DNA of 64,000 nucleotides from Alnus glutinosa (GCF_958979055.1 NC_084899.1:1500501-1564500), one strand, 5' to 3'. Positions 11,569 to 30,393 are shown, numbered from the stretch's first letter. Numbers and translations: made by a program. The notes: generated from the letters alone by a model not told the origin.

Positions 11569-12115
11569 TTCTTTTATTTTTCTCGCGTTTAATACAGAAT
11601 CGCCGCTAAACGGTCCCACACGTATAGCCACTTCACGAAATTTCGTGCATTTGCCTGTCTCAGCTTTATGTCGGTTTGGATTTGCTGTTTTAGATTTTTT
11701 AGGATATGTGATTTAAGAAAAGTAATTTTTAAAAATAGGTATTTTACAAAATTACAGTCATTAAAAATTAAAAATTAAAAATTAACTTTTAAAATTATGT
11801 GATTCTAAAAAAATATTTTTTTACATGCAATTTAAAAAATAAATTTACAAATTATAAATTTTTTAAAAGCTCAATTATCAAATAATTTATTTTCTGGATT
11901 AAAATCTTACTTTTTATCTACCCTGTCATCGTTTTCCCTGTTTGCATGAACTATTTCTTTTAGTGCACACTTTTCTCTCTCTCGCGTTCACTGTGTCGCT
12001 CAGTCACTGCAATTGGCTTCCTATAATTCTCTCCCCGCAATTCCGTCTCTTTATCTGTTTAGTTTCGTTTATCTTATCAGCAAGCGCGCAATACGATACG
12101 ACACGGTTCCCGGGA

Positions 12116-15100
12116 ATGGCGATTTCCGGTACGGCTGAAAGCACAGGCACCACAGGCACCACCGCCACGATGCCACACGCCGGTTCGGATCTTCGAAAAC
12201 GACATAGCGCCACCGCAACCACGGAAGTATCCGATTCAAATTCCAAAACGAAGGATCCGGAACCCGATAATTTGGTGAGAGAATCAGTCAAAGTCAGAGA
12301 TTCGAGCAGCGACGAGTCTGCGGCTGGGAAGAGCTGCGAAGACGACGGGGATAGGAGCGAGGTTGCAATTGAATCGAGGAATCCTGTGGCTAATGGAAAC
12401 GACGGCGGTGAGAAGATTGCGAACGGTGAGGATCGGGGAACGGATTTCGCGGCGGTGAAGCTCGCGTATCGGCCATCGGCTCCGGCTCACCGAAGAATAA
12501 AGGAGAGTCCTCTTAGCTCCGACGCAATCTTCAGACAAGTAGGTCCAGCTGCTTTAGCCGTTTTTTAAAAGAAATATATATATATTTTTTCGAATTTACT
12601 AACTTTTTGACTCATATATTGCTGATCAGAGATTAGAATGCCTTCTTTAAAGTTCGGAACTTGTTCAAGTTTTTAAACTTTGGTAGAAACAGCTAGGGCT
12701 TTTTTTTTTTTTTTTGTATGTGTGTGTGTGTTTTATCGTTTATCGAATTTCGGTCCACAATTAGTATTGGTTGAATGATGAGTATGAAAACGAAATCGCT
12801 CTGTTAGTTGGAATGGATGTTTATTGATAAAAAAAATCAGTGACTATAGGTGTTATTTTTTTTCGATGAATGAAAATTTCATTAAAAGAAGTGTTATTTA
12901 CATTGTGCAATTCGATCCTAATTTATTTATAAATTTTATGCAGAGTCATGCAGGTCTCTTTAATCTCTGTATAGTAGTGCTTGTTGCTGTAAACAGCAGA
13001 CTAATCATTGAAAATCTTATGAAGGTATGTGTGCCTCCGTCTTTAGGTAACTTTAGTTGGATGGTGATCACGTCTGTTTACTTGTGCATGAGCCATGCCC
13101 CAACGCTTATTGATTATGCCAAGGTTTTTCCTATCAGTTATTTTACTTGCTGATTCTTTAATATTATTGCAGTATGGCTGGTTAATTAGGACTGGTTTTT
13201 GGTTTAGTTCGAGATCATTGGGAGATTGGCCCCTTCTTATGTGTTGGTAATGATCCCTTAACTTTTGCTTGTGTTTTCTATAGGATGAACTAATTATTGC
13301 ATATTTCGTTTGGGTTTTATATGTCCAATGAGCACCTGATTGTTCATTCTGCTTATATTGCAGTCTTACACTCCCGATATTTTCAGCTGCTGCCTTCGTA
13401 GTGGAAAAATTAGTACAGTGGAAGTATATCTCTGAACCTGTAAGTGATTCAAGTTTACTTGCTGCAAATCAACAGCTTTCCTTACTTTACATGAAAATGA
13501 ATTGGAGTGATGGAAATTTTCTTGCCATTTGGATACTTGAGGTTACTTCTTGTATATTGTCAGTTGCAGTGTAGGAATATGAAAAACCCTCCAAGAGAAT
13601 AACATGATGGGTACCTAGGTTGCACTTTTTTTCTTTTTAAAAATGATATTTTGATTACTTATATATATAAAAGAAAATAATAACATGCTATGTTGAGGTA
13701 CTGTTATCCTCAAAATTAACTTCTACTTTAATGCTACAGGTTGTTGTTTTACTTCATTTAATCATTACCACAGCGGCACTTTTGTATCCAGTTTTTGTTA
13801 TTCTAGGGTAAGTTTTAACCTTTATTTATTTTTCATTTATACTTTCATCCAATTTTAAACATCATTTAGTTTTTTGTATTTTTGTTAGACTATTAATACT
13901 CATTTGGGAAGCATAACCTTTTATTGGTGTGAACTATGCCAAAGAATTATGCTGGTATTATATGAATGGATGCTCAAGTTTTTCACTACATAGAATTAAT
14001 ATTTGTACAAGGAAAATCGTACATGTAGGAACTTTCCCTTGGTCATTCCATTGACAAGGATATTGTGGAAATTTCTTAATTGATTTATGACTTACCGTGC
14101 AGGTGCGATTCTGCAGTTTTATCTGGCGTCACCTTGATGCTATTTGCTTGCATCGTATGGTTAAAATTGGTGTCTTATACGCATACAAACTATGATATGA
14201 GATCACTGGCGAAATCTATTGAAAAGGTAAAGGAAATTCCCTTGAAAAGTCTGTAGATGATTAGTGTATATTGAAGTTTCCTGCTAAATGAAATATGTAA
14301 GTATTGAAGATAGGAAGATAAAAAGTGTTTTGATGTTTATGCTTAGACGAAATTTGGTAGGTTTCTTTGATGAAACTCAGTAGTTACATAGATGAAATTA
14401 CATGCTAAATATATCTTGGTGGTAAGTTGGTAATTTAGAAAAATAGACCAGAAGCTATGCAAGTATTACCACAGTAATCCTTGGGATAATTCACCATCAC
14501 AACATTTTTTTTGGGATAAGTCACCATCATAACTTTTTCAAAACGCATTATATTTGTTCTTCATTAGAATAAAAAAAGAGTTTGTATTCCTCTCTTTTCC
14601 TTTCTTCTGCAATGGATATTTAATCTCCTGCAGATGTATGGGTGATGAACGAAGGTTTGTTTTCTATTTATTCACTGAGGCCCTGCTTTGGTGCTAGGGG
14701 GATGTACTGCCCAATTCTCTGAATCCGGATTATCCTTACAGTGATTGCTTCAAGAGTCTGGCTTACTTCATGGTTGCCCCAACGTTATGTTACCAGGTAA
14801 TTCAACTTCAAGTGTTGCAGTTATTATAATATATCGATACTCAGGTTGAGCCATTTTTGTACACCTATTTCATGATATTTGCTTGCTTTCTGACTTTTTG
14901 GAGTATTTGTTACATGTACAAAGCATTTTTGTGTTCTTCATGCACAACAATGGTGTCTGGTGATATATCTCTGAATGGGTTGATCAGTTGACTCTCCATT
15001 CAGAAATTTTGTGAGAGTTATCCCCATTATAAAGTATGGAGAAATTCTTATACAATACAAGTTATATGGGTCTGGATGTCTTTTAGGTGTGTGGGTGTCT

Positions 15101-18100
15101 TGCGTTGTTTGATATGTTGTATATTCAGCATATCTTCGGATGCTGGAGAACAAATGAATTTTCAAAATTACTAAAATGTTTGTGGACTGTGTTTTGAGGT
15201 GCTTTTGGTGTCCCATGCTCCATTTCACGTGTCTTGTTGGGATAGTATTTTAGTATATTTTGCCTGCAAAAAAAGCTGCCTTTATATGCTGGTTTTGCGT
15301 TTGTAGATATCTAGTATTTGATGGCACTCATAAGATGTTATTTGATTCTATATGTTTCCATCTAATGGTTAACTGCTATTTTCATGACCTAATCTAACTG
15401 GTATTATATAGTACAAATCCTACAACTCATGCAATATATTCTATTTTTCCGAGATCAAAACATCCAATGATCGAATCATGACAAAAATATCTAATTAAAG
15501 TTGAATTGTCATATGAACATTTATATGTCTGTTTTATATATATATCTGGTGTTTGGTTAACTAGATACCTTGACTGAAATCTAAACCAATTTAAATTGGT
15601 TATCGTACTTTTGAACCTAGATCAACCAACACAGGTTGGTCTGTGTCAGTTCTCTGGTTTAACTGGTCCAGACTGCACCTGTTATGAGCATACCGTCGTA
15701 ATTGGAGCCATGTTTCAATATGTTGCAGTTTGTCGAAAATTGTATCTCTGTGGTGGTATTCTCAGTCACATTCTTTTTGTTAGCTATTATGATGGTTATT
15801 CTTTCCTGTCTGCTGACTTCTTAATCTTTTTATACTAGTAAGTGCTCGTCCAAAGTTTATCTTCACATAATATCATATCATTATTTTGGAGTTATCAGCT
15901 TGCAAGTGTTTACAGTATTTCACCTTCTTAACCCGGAATACGGAAGTGATTTCTCCATAAAATTTGTTTCTGTATTTCCATTTGTATAAAACTCACTTAA
16001 GTTAAATTGTATAATTTCTTTATTTGCTGAATGTACGAAGTTCTTATCATTTGGTAGTGGCGTTCTTTGACCTTTGTATTGATTTATTATCATTATAGCC
16101 AAGCTATCCTCGTACGGCATGCATTCGAAAGGGTTGGGTGGTTCGTCAACTAGTCAAGTTGATAATATTTACAGGAGTTATGGGATTCATAATAGAACAA
16201 GTAAGTAGCTGTTACTAATTTAAAACTAGAACTCTTTGCTCTTTCTTTTCTTCAGAAAAATTGCTAGAGATGTTCTGACATGACTTTGTTGGTAAATTCT
16301 GCAGTATATTAATCCTATTGTCAAGAATTCCCAACATCCCTTGAAAGGGAACCTTCTATATGCCATTGAGAGGGTTTTGAAGCTTTCAGTTCCAAATTTA
16401 TATGTGTGGCTTTGCATGTTCTACTGCTTTTTTCACCTCTGGTGTGTCTACTCTTCTTTATTTCGATAAGGCATATATTTCATTAATTTTTTTGAAATCA
16501 TTTTCCAGTGATTGTGAATGTTTCCTCTTAAATTGTTGGTTAGATTTTAGTATCAGTAATTGCTAAGCCTGCATTTTTAGGTTAAATATACTGGCTGAAC
16601 TTCTTCGATTTGGTGATCGTGAGTTTTACAAAGATTGGTGGAATGCAAAGACAGTTGAAGAGGTAGGTCTTATATCTTGCAATATGTGTTCCTTGGGTTG
16701 TGTATTTCCACAAGCCAATGCTGAAGAGAACTTGTAAACTATTTGTGTTTCTTGCATGAATCTCACGGTCGGTTCTGTGGCTGCCATCAGTATTGGAGAA
16801 TGTGGAATATGGTAAGTTTCTTTTCTCAAAATTCAGTTTTTGTGGAACTAGTTAATTACGTAGGTTATCATGGTCACTTAATTCTTTTTTTAGCTCTTCC
16901 TCTTTCTGTTTTAGAATGTCCATCCCCATAGGTTGCAAATTCCAAGTTATATATATATATATATATTCAGTTATGATGTTCTTATGTTGACTTTATATTC
17001 ATATGAAATTGAGCTAGTTTTGAATGTCTAAATCTTTATTCTCTTGTAGACTAAGATTTTGAATGATGTGAAAATTTTGAACCATCAGTTTAGTATGTTC
17101 TTGAAAGAAACTATTTGAAAAGTAGGTTTGTGGTTTTGTATAAAGCTCTTTTATAACTTTTTGCCTGTGGTTGTGATACTGGTTTCTTGATGTAAAAGTA
17201 TGCCAAATAAAAGCAAGTATATTACTGATCAGATTCATTTTCATTTCAGCCTGTTCATAAGTGGATGATTCGTCATATCTACTTTCCATGCTTGCGGAAT
17301 GGGATACCAAAGGTAAACGACCAATCTCACCTTAGATTGTAAGCGATGCTTGATGAATGCATCTTGGCATGAAGATATTTTTACTACATTGTTGGGTTAA
17401 TCTATGTCGTCTCATTTTCACTGCCATTATCTGTCAAGAACTATGTTGTTTGGTTTACAAGTCTTCTTAGGGGAAAAGTGTATGATAGTAGATCTGTTAT
17501 CTATTCACCCCAGGTTCATAGTCATTTTTTCGAGGCAATTCATTGATACATCCTTTAATACATGTACTAACCTCCCTTGTTGATCTTTGTTTTTCAACAT
17601 TATCATCCCTTTGAATTTCACGTGATTAAACTAGATTAAGATATCATATAACTATACAGACACATTAAAATTTAAAAAGAATGTATATATACCAACCTCT
17701 GTTCTTCTAAGCTTCAATAAAGTAGTGACCTTGGAATGGTGATCATGACAATATTTGGATTCATTTGTATCGTTATAATTATAACTAAAACTTAGTAACT
17801 TGCCCCAGCATTAATTTAATGCTCTTGGCCCCACCTGTTTATACTTCATAATCTTGAACTAATTTGTCTTTATTTTATTTTTTTGATAAGTGAACTAATT
17901 TTTGATAATTTGTCTTTATTTAATTATTTGTTTCTAATTTAGGGAGTTGCCGTTCTAATTGCCTTCCTTGTATCTGCCATATTCCATGAGGTACATTGCT
18001 TTTCTTTTTATCTTTTTGTTTCCAGTTTGTGTTTCAAATAACAAGTCTATCTTTCAACATTTTGTTTGGTATCAGAAGCAGATTGGAATAGCTTATTTAT

Positions 18101-19614
18101 TATTTGTACATCGTAGTTATTGGCGTCTAGTATATGCAATAGATAAAATATGTGCACACTCAAAGGTTACATCTTTACTGTATAATTTTTTTGTTGCCTG
18201 GAGTTTTCATTCTTGGGAAAGAGGGGGGAGAAGGGAGGTGGAAGTTGAAACTATACACAATATTGTGACTCACTGGCTAGGCATGGTTTTGATACAGGTT
18301 ATACCGTAAAAAGTATTGCTATTTAGTATACTGTTATACGACTACCATACAATTTGGATGACGTAACAGTGAAAATCAGCATTTGGATCAGACTTGTAAA
18401 AAAATAAAATTGATCCAAAGGTTGATTTTCACTATCACGTCATCTCAATTATATGACAATTGTGTAGCAGTCTACTAAATAGAATTACTCCACTGTAACA
18501 TCACCACAAATCATAGTAGGAATTTAGGAGCCAAGTCAAGAGCTAGCTATTTTCACCTAGGAAATCGGTAATCAGAAATTTGGATTTATGTCAAATTGCT
18601 GACATCTAGTAAGAACACATGCTGATATCAACCCCAACTTGAAGGGCAAAGTTGTCCTATTTTTCTTGCTTAATTGTTAGGTCTCTGGCGGATGTTTTGA
18701 GAAGGAAGAGAAAAATGGTAAAGATAGTGGGGCATTGAATGAGTGATAAGGGTAAGACAATATTGCATTGCCACAATATGAACACTCACATTTGAAATGA
18801 AAGTAACCAAACTTTTGAAGTTAGAACTTCCCTCATGGTGATCTGCCGGAGGAACCACCACTGTGATGTCATTTGAATGTGATTTTCCCTGTAGGTTTTA
18901 CCCCATTCATATGTTCACGCTCTTTCTATTCATGGTAAAAGAAGCTTGCCAAATATAAATTAATCGCAATTTAGAGTTTTTTTTTTTTAATGAAATAATA
19001 GTTGTACTGTTCTATACACCACAATATGAATCTTCAAATGATTACTTAATTAATTATTACATTGCTTCAATCACATCAATTTACTTTTATGGGAACCTAA
19101 TTTTGGTTAATTTATCTGCAGCTATGCATAGCTGTTCCATGCCACATATTCAAGTGGTGGGCTTTTATTGGAATTATGTTGCAGGTAAAAATATTACAAT
19201 CATTGACCTTTCTGATCGTTCCAAATAAGAACAGCCCTAAAACAAAAACAGAAAAGAATATTAATTATAGCAAGAATTGTTTCTGGACATGAGATTAATG
19301 ATAATTGTTGCTCTTTGTTTTTCTTTAATAGGTTCCATTGGTTCTGATTACTAATTACCTGCAAAATAAGTTCAGAAACTCTATGGTATGTCTTAGTTTT
19401 TAGCCCATCCATTTTTTCAGCACCCAATTTCTTATGCCAAACTTGATTTATTAATTCACCGTTCCCTCCCCCCCCCCCCCCCCCCCTTTTTTTTTTCCTT
19501 TTATGCCAGGTGGGAAACATGATCTTCTGGTTCATTTTCAGCATTCTTGGTCAACCCATGTGTCTGCTTCTATACTACCATGACTTGATGAACCGTAAAG
19601 GGAAGACGGAATAA
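12116..19614 (+). CDS. DGAT1: Diacylglycerol O-acyltransferase 1
   Basis: Sixteen coding exons: 12116-12538, 12944-13024, 13173-13246, 13364-13439, 13740-13807, 14103-14226, 14698-14796, 16099-16200, 16305-16441, 16581-16662, 16791-16811, 17250-17312, 17943-17990, 19122-19184, 19332-19385 and 19510-19614, giving 539 residues. The enzyme joins acyl-CoA to diacylglycerol in the ER membrane, the last step of triacylglycerol (seed oil) synthesis. Residues 1 to about 120 are a hydrophilic, low-complexity cytosolic tail; then comes [21 protein letters not shown], the conserved entry to the membrane domain. Many hydrophobic helices follow. The MBOAT-family motif FYKDWWN is at 410-416 and the catalytic His is in AIFHE (His465). 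The C-terminus has [12 protein letters not shown], a region linked to ER retrieval in plant DGAT1. The 16-exon layout, including a 21-base micro-exon, matches other plant DGAT1 genes. The ATG at 12116 is in a GC-richer context and gives the expected N-terminus. All junctions are GT-AG and in frame. A possible AATAAA signal is at 20,018. Confidence 0.97.
18309..18496. mobile_element. MITE in DGAT1 intron 13
   Basis: GTATTGCTATTTAGTA on the left is matched in reverse complement by TACTAAATAGAATTAC on the right, and inner arms also pair (GTGAAAATCAGC...TTGATCCAAAGG). About 188 bp, noncoding, lying in the 1.1 kb intron between the exon encoding the catalytic His and the next exon. Confidence 0.55.
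19468..19487 (+). repeat. Poly-C tract in DGAT1 intron 15
   Basis: A run of 20 C followed by a run of T, about 20 bases before the acceptor of the last DGAT1 exon. It forms part of the polypyrimidine tract. Such a run may be length-variable between individuals and could fold as an i-motif (G-quadruplex on the other strand). Confidence 0.85.
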
Positions 19615-20214
19615 ACTATTATTCCCTCGTTGCCTCAAAGTGTATGGGTAAGATTACTGCCACGTGGAACCTTCTGTTCTGGGTTGAGTTTCATTTCATT
19701 TCCATTTCTAATGGCACTTCAGTTTTTGGGTGGGTGGGGGTGGGGTTGATTTTGTCATATGAGCTATTATACACATTTCTTGGCATTCCTACTGGTCTAG
19801 GAACAATTTTGAGATTCAATGCAATAGCAATGAGCCAATGAGTAGTGCCACAGTTGTAATATTGGTTTATTTTGTTGGTCAATTGTTAATGGAAAATTTG
19901 TAAATGATTCAGATTCAAAATGCTGATGGTCTAGGGTTTCTGCCTTTTCTCTATTGTTGTTCCTCAGAAACGTATAGCCTGAAAACTTGGATAATTGGAA
20001 TTCTAAGTTGAAGATGAAATAAATCTATGCAATATATCATCTCTTTTCAGAAAGTATAACAAAATGGGGCCAATGGGCTATCTGCTAGAAAATTCAAAGA
20101 TTTCTTCCCACGTGACATTTTATGAATATTGTTCTTTTGGAGAAACTATGAACCGACACCTGATTTGCAATTATTCCCTACAGTTTAAAAAGGTGAATCT
20201 TTCAAATTACCAAG

Positions 20215-20740
20215 CACTTTCAATTTGTCCCCTTCGTTAGAATTTCTCATTAACTTGGACGGAAAATGCATCGCGTAACTCAAATTGTTCATTATACCCT
20301 TGCAGATAAAAAGCCTATGGATTACTGATGCGGACTTATGGCCTAGTCTTGGGTCTTTGTGGAAGGATTCCTTAGGCTTGGCCATGGGTCTAAATGGCCA
20401 GAGATCCACGAGCCAGAGACAATCTCCAGTCTCCATGGTTGAGGGCCAAAGCATTACACTTGTCACAGTTTGGAGGGCCAATTCCCACTGTAACAAATTG
20501 ACAGTTTGGAGGGCCAAAGCATGACACTTGTCAATTCGTGGTGTTTTATAAAAAATAGTTGTTAATTCAGGAAACTAAATTATATTAAACCCTAAAAATA
20601 AAAAAATAAAAAGCTTTTTTTTTTTTTTTTTTTAAAGTAAGTCATAATTATATTTTTCACATATAGGATTAGGGGGTATAATTGATCATTTTTATCATGT
20701 GATTAATTTTTCGTCCAAGTCCAAGATAACAAAAATTGCT
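20215..20740. mobile_element. Foldback element, probably Mutator-like
   Basis: The left segment at about 20,245-20,300 (TTAACTTGGACGGAAAAT ... TTCATTATACCC) pairs with the right segment at about 20,670-20,735 (GGGGTATAATTGATCA ... TTTTTCGTCCAAG) in reverse complement with indels. The centre is GC-richer and repeats CAGTTTGGAGGGCCA. No transposase and no clear target duplication, so the class is inferred from the shape shared with 8911-9548. Confidence 0.45.
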
Positions 20741-21209
20741 ACCAGTGGAGGCAATCTGAAAATGTTGAGTAGCAGGAGGTTGATTGTCACTTTTTAATAT
20801 TTTTAGTGTAGATTGCAAATGGTGGGTTAGTTCGAGAAATGCAGGCCACAGAAATCATCCCTTGTCTCTTTTGACCTAAAAAATTGTCACCACAATCTAG
20901 AACCTCGCTATTTTGATCCGGATTTGAGGCTACCATAAAAATAATGTAGTCAAATCTTATCAAGTATAAAGTTTTTTAATAATTGGTGGGAATTGGGGTT
21001 CGATCAATTATTTCAGTTGGTGAGCATGATTTCCATTTACCACGACCCTAGGTCATTATGAAGGGTCGCCTTTTTCAAAGTTAATGCAAGTTGCACGCCA
21101 AGGAGCCTCATACTTTTTTGACTTCAATTTGCTTTTGGTCTTTATCATGCTAGTTCATCGTACGACAAAAAACTTTTTTGCATTGAGAAGTGTTAGGGAT
21201 ATTAATTTT

Positions 21210-21345
21210 TTTTATCAAAAAATAGGTACTAAGATGATGTGAAGCTTATTAATTAATGATGATCAAAACAATAAATAAAAAGAAATACTACAGGTACTAA
21301 TGAATAAGCTTCACGTTATCTTGGTATCTATCTCTTGGTTAAAGA
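21210..21345. mobile_element. MITE-like foldback
   Basis: GGTACTAAGATGATGTGAAG with AAGCTTATT at 21,225-21,250 pairs with AATAAGCTTCACGTTATC and TTGGTATC at 21,303-21,328 in reverse complement with few mismatches, around a short AT-rich loop. Noncoding. Confidence 0.6.
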
Positions 21346-21746
21346 TTTGGTACCTTTAACCTTTCTCTTTTTAAAAAGCAAAACCTTATATGTTTAGACC
21401 GCTCGCCGAAATGCCAAAAAAAAAAAAAAAAAATTTTGTTTACTAAAAAAATATTAACAAACAATGTAAAATAATACAAAATATTGTTTAAAATAAAAAA
21501 TAAAATGTTTTCTTTTCAAAATCATTACTTTAACAATTTAAAACATAACATAATTTTCAAAAATAAATCCCACAAAAAGAATTTCTCTCATTTTTTTCAA
21601 ATTAAAACAAAAAAATATACATAAACGATAGTATCTATTTTAGGTGGGTTCTGCAACATGGTAATCAAACCTGGTGACAATTCCTAGTGCAAAACGACAA
21701 ATTTCAATAAAATTAAAAAGAAGATTGCAACGACAAGTTTATTGGT

Positions 21747-21768
21747 CACGTGGTATGTATTACGTGGT
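21747..21768 (+). promoter_or_regulatory. Pair of ACGTG (G-box/ABRE-like) elements
   Basis: CACGTGG (from 21,747) and TACGTGG (from 21,761) stand 14 bp apart, about 240 bp before the start codon of the DUF3511 gene. Closely spaced ACGTG cores are the usual layout of abscisic-acid response elements bound by bZIP factors. Function here is inferred from motif and position only. Confidence 0.35.
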
Positions 21769-21988
21769 TGAATTTCAGTGGTGGCTCCATGTGAAGGGGA
21801 GTTGTAGCGGCTTCCACAGAGAATAAAACCCCAGTCCTTCATAGCTATCACCACCACCGACGCTTACACGGTGACACCGTTCTAGTTAGTAGCGCCCCCA
21901 TGGTCCAAGCTCCAAAGTCCCATTAAAAGATAGGAGTTGTGTAGATTTTTGGGACAAGGAGGAGGGGATCCATCAGGTGGGGCCAACC

Positions 21989-22366
21989 ATGGAAGATTTC
22001 AGATCCAAATCGTGGGGTGATGGGAGGATGCAGATGGAGCGGTATGGTGATGGTGGGATGGGACTGGGACCTACTACATCTGGGATCAGTGGTATGCAAG
22101 ATCTCAGGTGCTACAGCGCTTCCTATGCAACCTCGGCACACCCGAGCCAAACCCAGGTGGGAGGAAATGATGCCAAGTTCAAGAAGGGGAAGTCGGCAAA
22201 TGGGTCTGCTTCCAAGAGCTGGAGTTTCAATGATCCGGAGTTGCAGAGGAAGAAGAGGGTGGCTAGCTACAAGGTCTACACGGTGGAAGGGAAGGTCAAA
22301 GGGTCTCTGAGGAAGACCTTCAGGTGGCTTAAGGACAGGTACTCCAGAATGGTGAATGGGTCCTAG
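21989..22366 (+). CDS. DUF3511 family protein
   Basis: Intronless gene for 125 residues. The ATG at 21,989 gives MEDFRSKSWGDGRM, the conserved start of this plant family. The middle is low in complexity (Gly, Ser, Thr). The C-terminal DUF3511 segment is at about 78-122: WSFNDPELQRKKRVASYK, then VYTVEGKVKGSLRKTFRWLK and DRYSRMV. This part is basic and probably helical. The biochemical role of the family is unknown. There is no signal peptide or membrane segment. Many relatives end in an aromatic residue after MV-G; here the end is MVNGS. A possible ABA-type promoter element pair lies about 240 bp upstream. Confidence 0.88.
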   Translation: MEDFRSKSWGDGRMQMERYGDGGMGLGPTTSGISGMQDLRCYSASYATSAHPSQTQVGGNDAKFKKGKSANGSASKSWSFNDPELQRKKRVASYKVYTVEGKVKGSLRKTFRWLKDRYSRMVNGS

Positions 22367-24194
22367 TATGTTCTTGCCATTTTTGCACCACTCTCTCTTC
22401 GTGTATTTTTTAATTTTTAATTTTTTTTTTTAAGGTTTGTTCAATTCAACTTGTGTACTGCGTTCGAGTGTTTCAGCTTAGTGGTTTATGGACTGAAAAT
22501 ATTACAATATGCAAAAAAAAAAAAAAAAAAAAAAAAAGAAGAAGAAGAAGAAGAAGAAGAAGCTGATGAATAATTGTTGTAATGCATTGTATATTAATTG
22601 GGGCACCGTTTAGAAATTATTGATTCTACTATGGAAGCCTTTTCAATGATTTTTTGTCTGTTTGTGTTGGGTTTGTTGGAGATGATGTGAATATGTGATC
22701 GTACAGCTATAGCCGACATGGGGGAGGGGACGCATTGCCTCCTGCTAAACATACTCTATATCACCGTTTGGTTTAGCGGTAACGTTTGGTTTTTCCAAAA
22801 AGGGTAATGCTAAAATTGTTCACTTGTAGTGTAATGTATGATTGATCTTGAAAAAATAACATTTGACATAACAGTAATTCAAGAATGAATTTTTATTGCC
22901 AAGTCACGAAATTTTCTAAATAGCATTATTCTTAAAAAAATAATTTTTAAAATAGAGTCGAGAAATGGGTAATCCAATTGTAATTCTGACCTTTCAAATC
23001 GAGCATTTCATGGTCCATGACTCGATGGTTTAAAAATGTGATTGCTTTAAATGTTTTCAAATCAATATTTTTTTTTCCTCAAAACGGACTTCCAAATGAC
23101 ACTTCCAAGTATTAAAAAAGCACGTTTGGCATGCAAAATAGCAGGACCAAATGAGCTCTAAAATGGCAAGAAGAGTCTAGACAGATTGATTCGTTTTAAT
23201 TATAGTAACTAGAAATCAAAACACATTCCATTCGTTGTTTCTTCTTCGTGGGGCGTTTGTGCGCTGTTAGTATTAGGCGTTATCTTGTTTAGGCAGTTAT
23301 TTTCAGTTGAGATGTCGTTAACTTTGCAATATACTCTTGCGCTCCTTAACCTCCCGTTGCCATCGAGTATAAACTAAAAGGGGAAAAGACTAAGAGAGGG
23401 GAAAGTTCTCGTCACTTGCCACGGGTTCAGGTGGTCTAAAGCTGATTTTGTTGATCAGAAGGTAGAAAGTCTCTTCATAAAATCCACACAATGAACAGAG
23501 GATAGATATACATATATCGCATCAAAAAATGAATCAAAATAATTATGTTAAGGAAAAAAAAAATACAAATGAATCAAGAAAACACAGTAACAGCTTAAAA
23601 TCTACAGGCATAACAATCAATTCAGTTAGATGAGAAGCTAAAAAAAATAACAAAAGATGCTGCGACCTTCCCCACTTCTTCCCTTCCAAGCAATTACTTA
23701 AAACCTGCATCTGTGATCAGCATAATGTGTATAAAAAATAGACAAATACCCAAAAAAAAAAAAAAAAAAAAAAAACCCAGAAAATAATTTTTAAAAAATA
23801 AAAAAGAGCCTAGAGAGAAATATGAACACATCGGCCAATTTACAGTGCCAAGTTTTGGCCTACAAGTCGAACCAACATTGTAAGGCATCATAAAATCAAC
23901 AAAATGATCACAGATATGAGGGATAAAAAGTTGTAGGGTTGTAGCCAGAATGGAGAAGCCATACGAACATAACCTGAGCTTTATAGACAGCCGTGCCCAG
24001 GAAAGTTCAGATGAGAGTGCAAATCCAAACCCAGAATGCCCTGGATTTCAAGTCCCAACAACTCAACTCCAACTTCCTTCACAACTCAACTCCAAGCAAA
24101 CCTATTCTACCGCAAGCATAATAGCAGCACACCAGTAAATTCGTGCTTCACAAGAATGCACCGAGGTGAGCATTTAATACTGAAACCTCTCTCA
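22367..24194. other. Convergent 3' regions of the DUF3511 and CK1-like genes
   Basis: The two genes converge here. The plus-strand gene's 3'UTR probably extends to about 22,620, past a poly-A/(GAA)n tract. The minus-strand kinase gene's 3'UTR probably occupies about 23,640-24,194. In between (22,650-23,600) I see AT-rich sequence and no gene. Confidence 0.55.
22513..22561. repeat. Poly-A followed by (GAA)8
   Basis: About 25 A residues followed by 8 GAA units, some 150 bp after the DUF3511 stop codon, probably inside the transcribed 3' region. Confidence 0.85.
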
Positions 24195-29927
<5,733 letters not shown>

Positions 29928-30374
29928 TCACAACGCAAAAATTTCGAAACCCTATCCACAACTTAAAAACCTAATTGAGAACAAAAAAAAAAATCCAAAA
30001 AATCTTAACGCCGAGAAAGCACAAGACTCTGCGCCGATTAAAAGCAAGGAGGAAATTTTAAGGAAACAAAACGAATTGAAGATCTAGGGTTAGAAAACGC
30101 TGTCGTGGCAATTCCCTTTTGGAGTTAACTCTAGGTTTAGGTTAAAGGAGGTTTGGGTAACAAGAATGGAAAAAAAGAGAGTGAGAGACATATTCGTGTT
30201 TGATATTTTTCCTTCTATGGCATTGTTGTGGTGGTTTTTTCTGATCCAATGAGCAAAGACTTTGACGACGACAATCTGCGCTATATGCTTCTTATTACTA
30301 AATTTTCTTGGTTTCTTTTATCTCTCTTTTTTTTTCTTTTTTTTTTATTACTTTTTTCGGGAAAATGCTTGTGC

Positions 30375-30393
30375 ACGCGTGTTCAGTACGCGT
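30375..30393. promoter_or_regulatory. Two ACGCGT (CGCG) boxes
   Basis: Palindromic ACGCGT at 30,375-30,380 and 30,388-30,393, about 450 bp upstream of the kinase start codon. The VCGCGB core is the known binding site of CAMTA calmodulin-binding transcription activators. A role here is inferred from motif and position only. Confidence 0.3.

Larger units (their letters stand above)
6225..12115. other. Spacer between eIF4A and DGAT1
   Basis: The first few hundred bases are eIF4A 3'UTR. The rest holds transposon derivatives (hAT 7084-8180 with a nested MITE, Mutator-like foldback 8911-9548, foldback 10,098-10,615), homopolymer tracts and AT-rich sequence. A weak relative of the last repeat may lie at about 11,665-11,900. 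The DGAT1 promoter and leader should lie in about 11,500-12,115, next to a (CT)n tract. I see nothing gene-like in 9560-10,095 or 10,620-11,500. Confidence 0.6.
19615..21746. other. DGAT1 3'UTR and spacer
   Basis: The DGAT1 3'UTR probably ends near 20,040, after an AATAAA at 20,018-20,023. The remainder holds a foldback element (about 20,215-20,740), a MITE (about 21,210-21,345) and AT-rich sequence. I see no gene between 20,740 and 21,700. Confidence 0.6.

Noticed and set aside
20285..20524. Open frames on both strands at the same place
   Set aside because: They lie in the core of a foldback element; overlapping frames on opposite strands with no family match are not genes.
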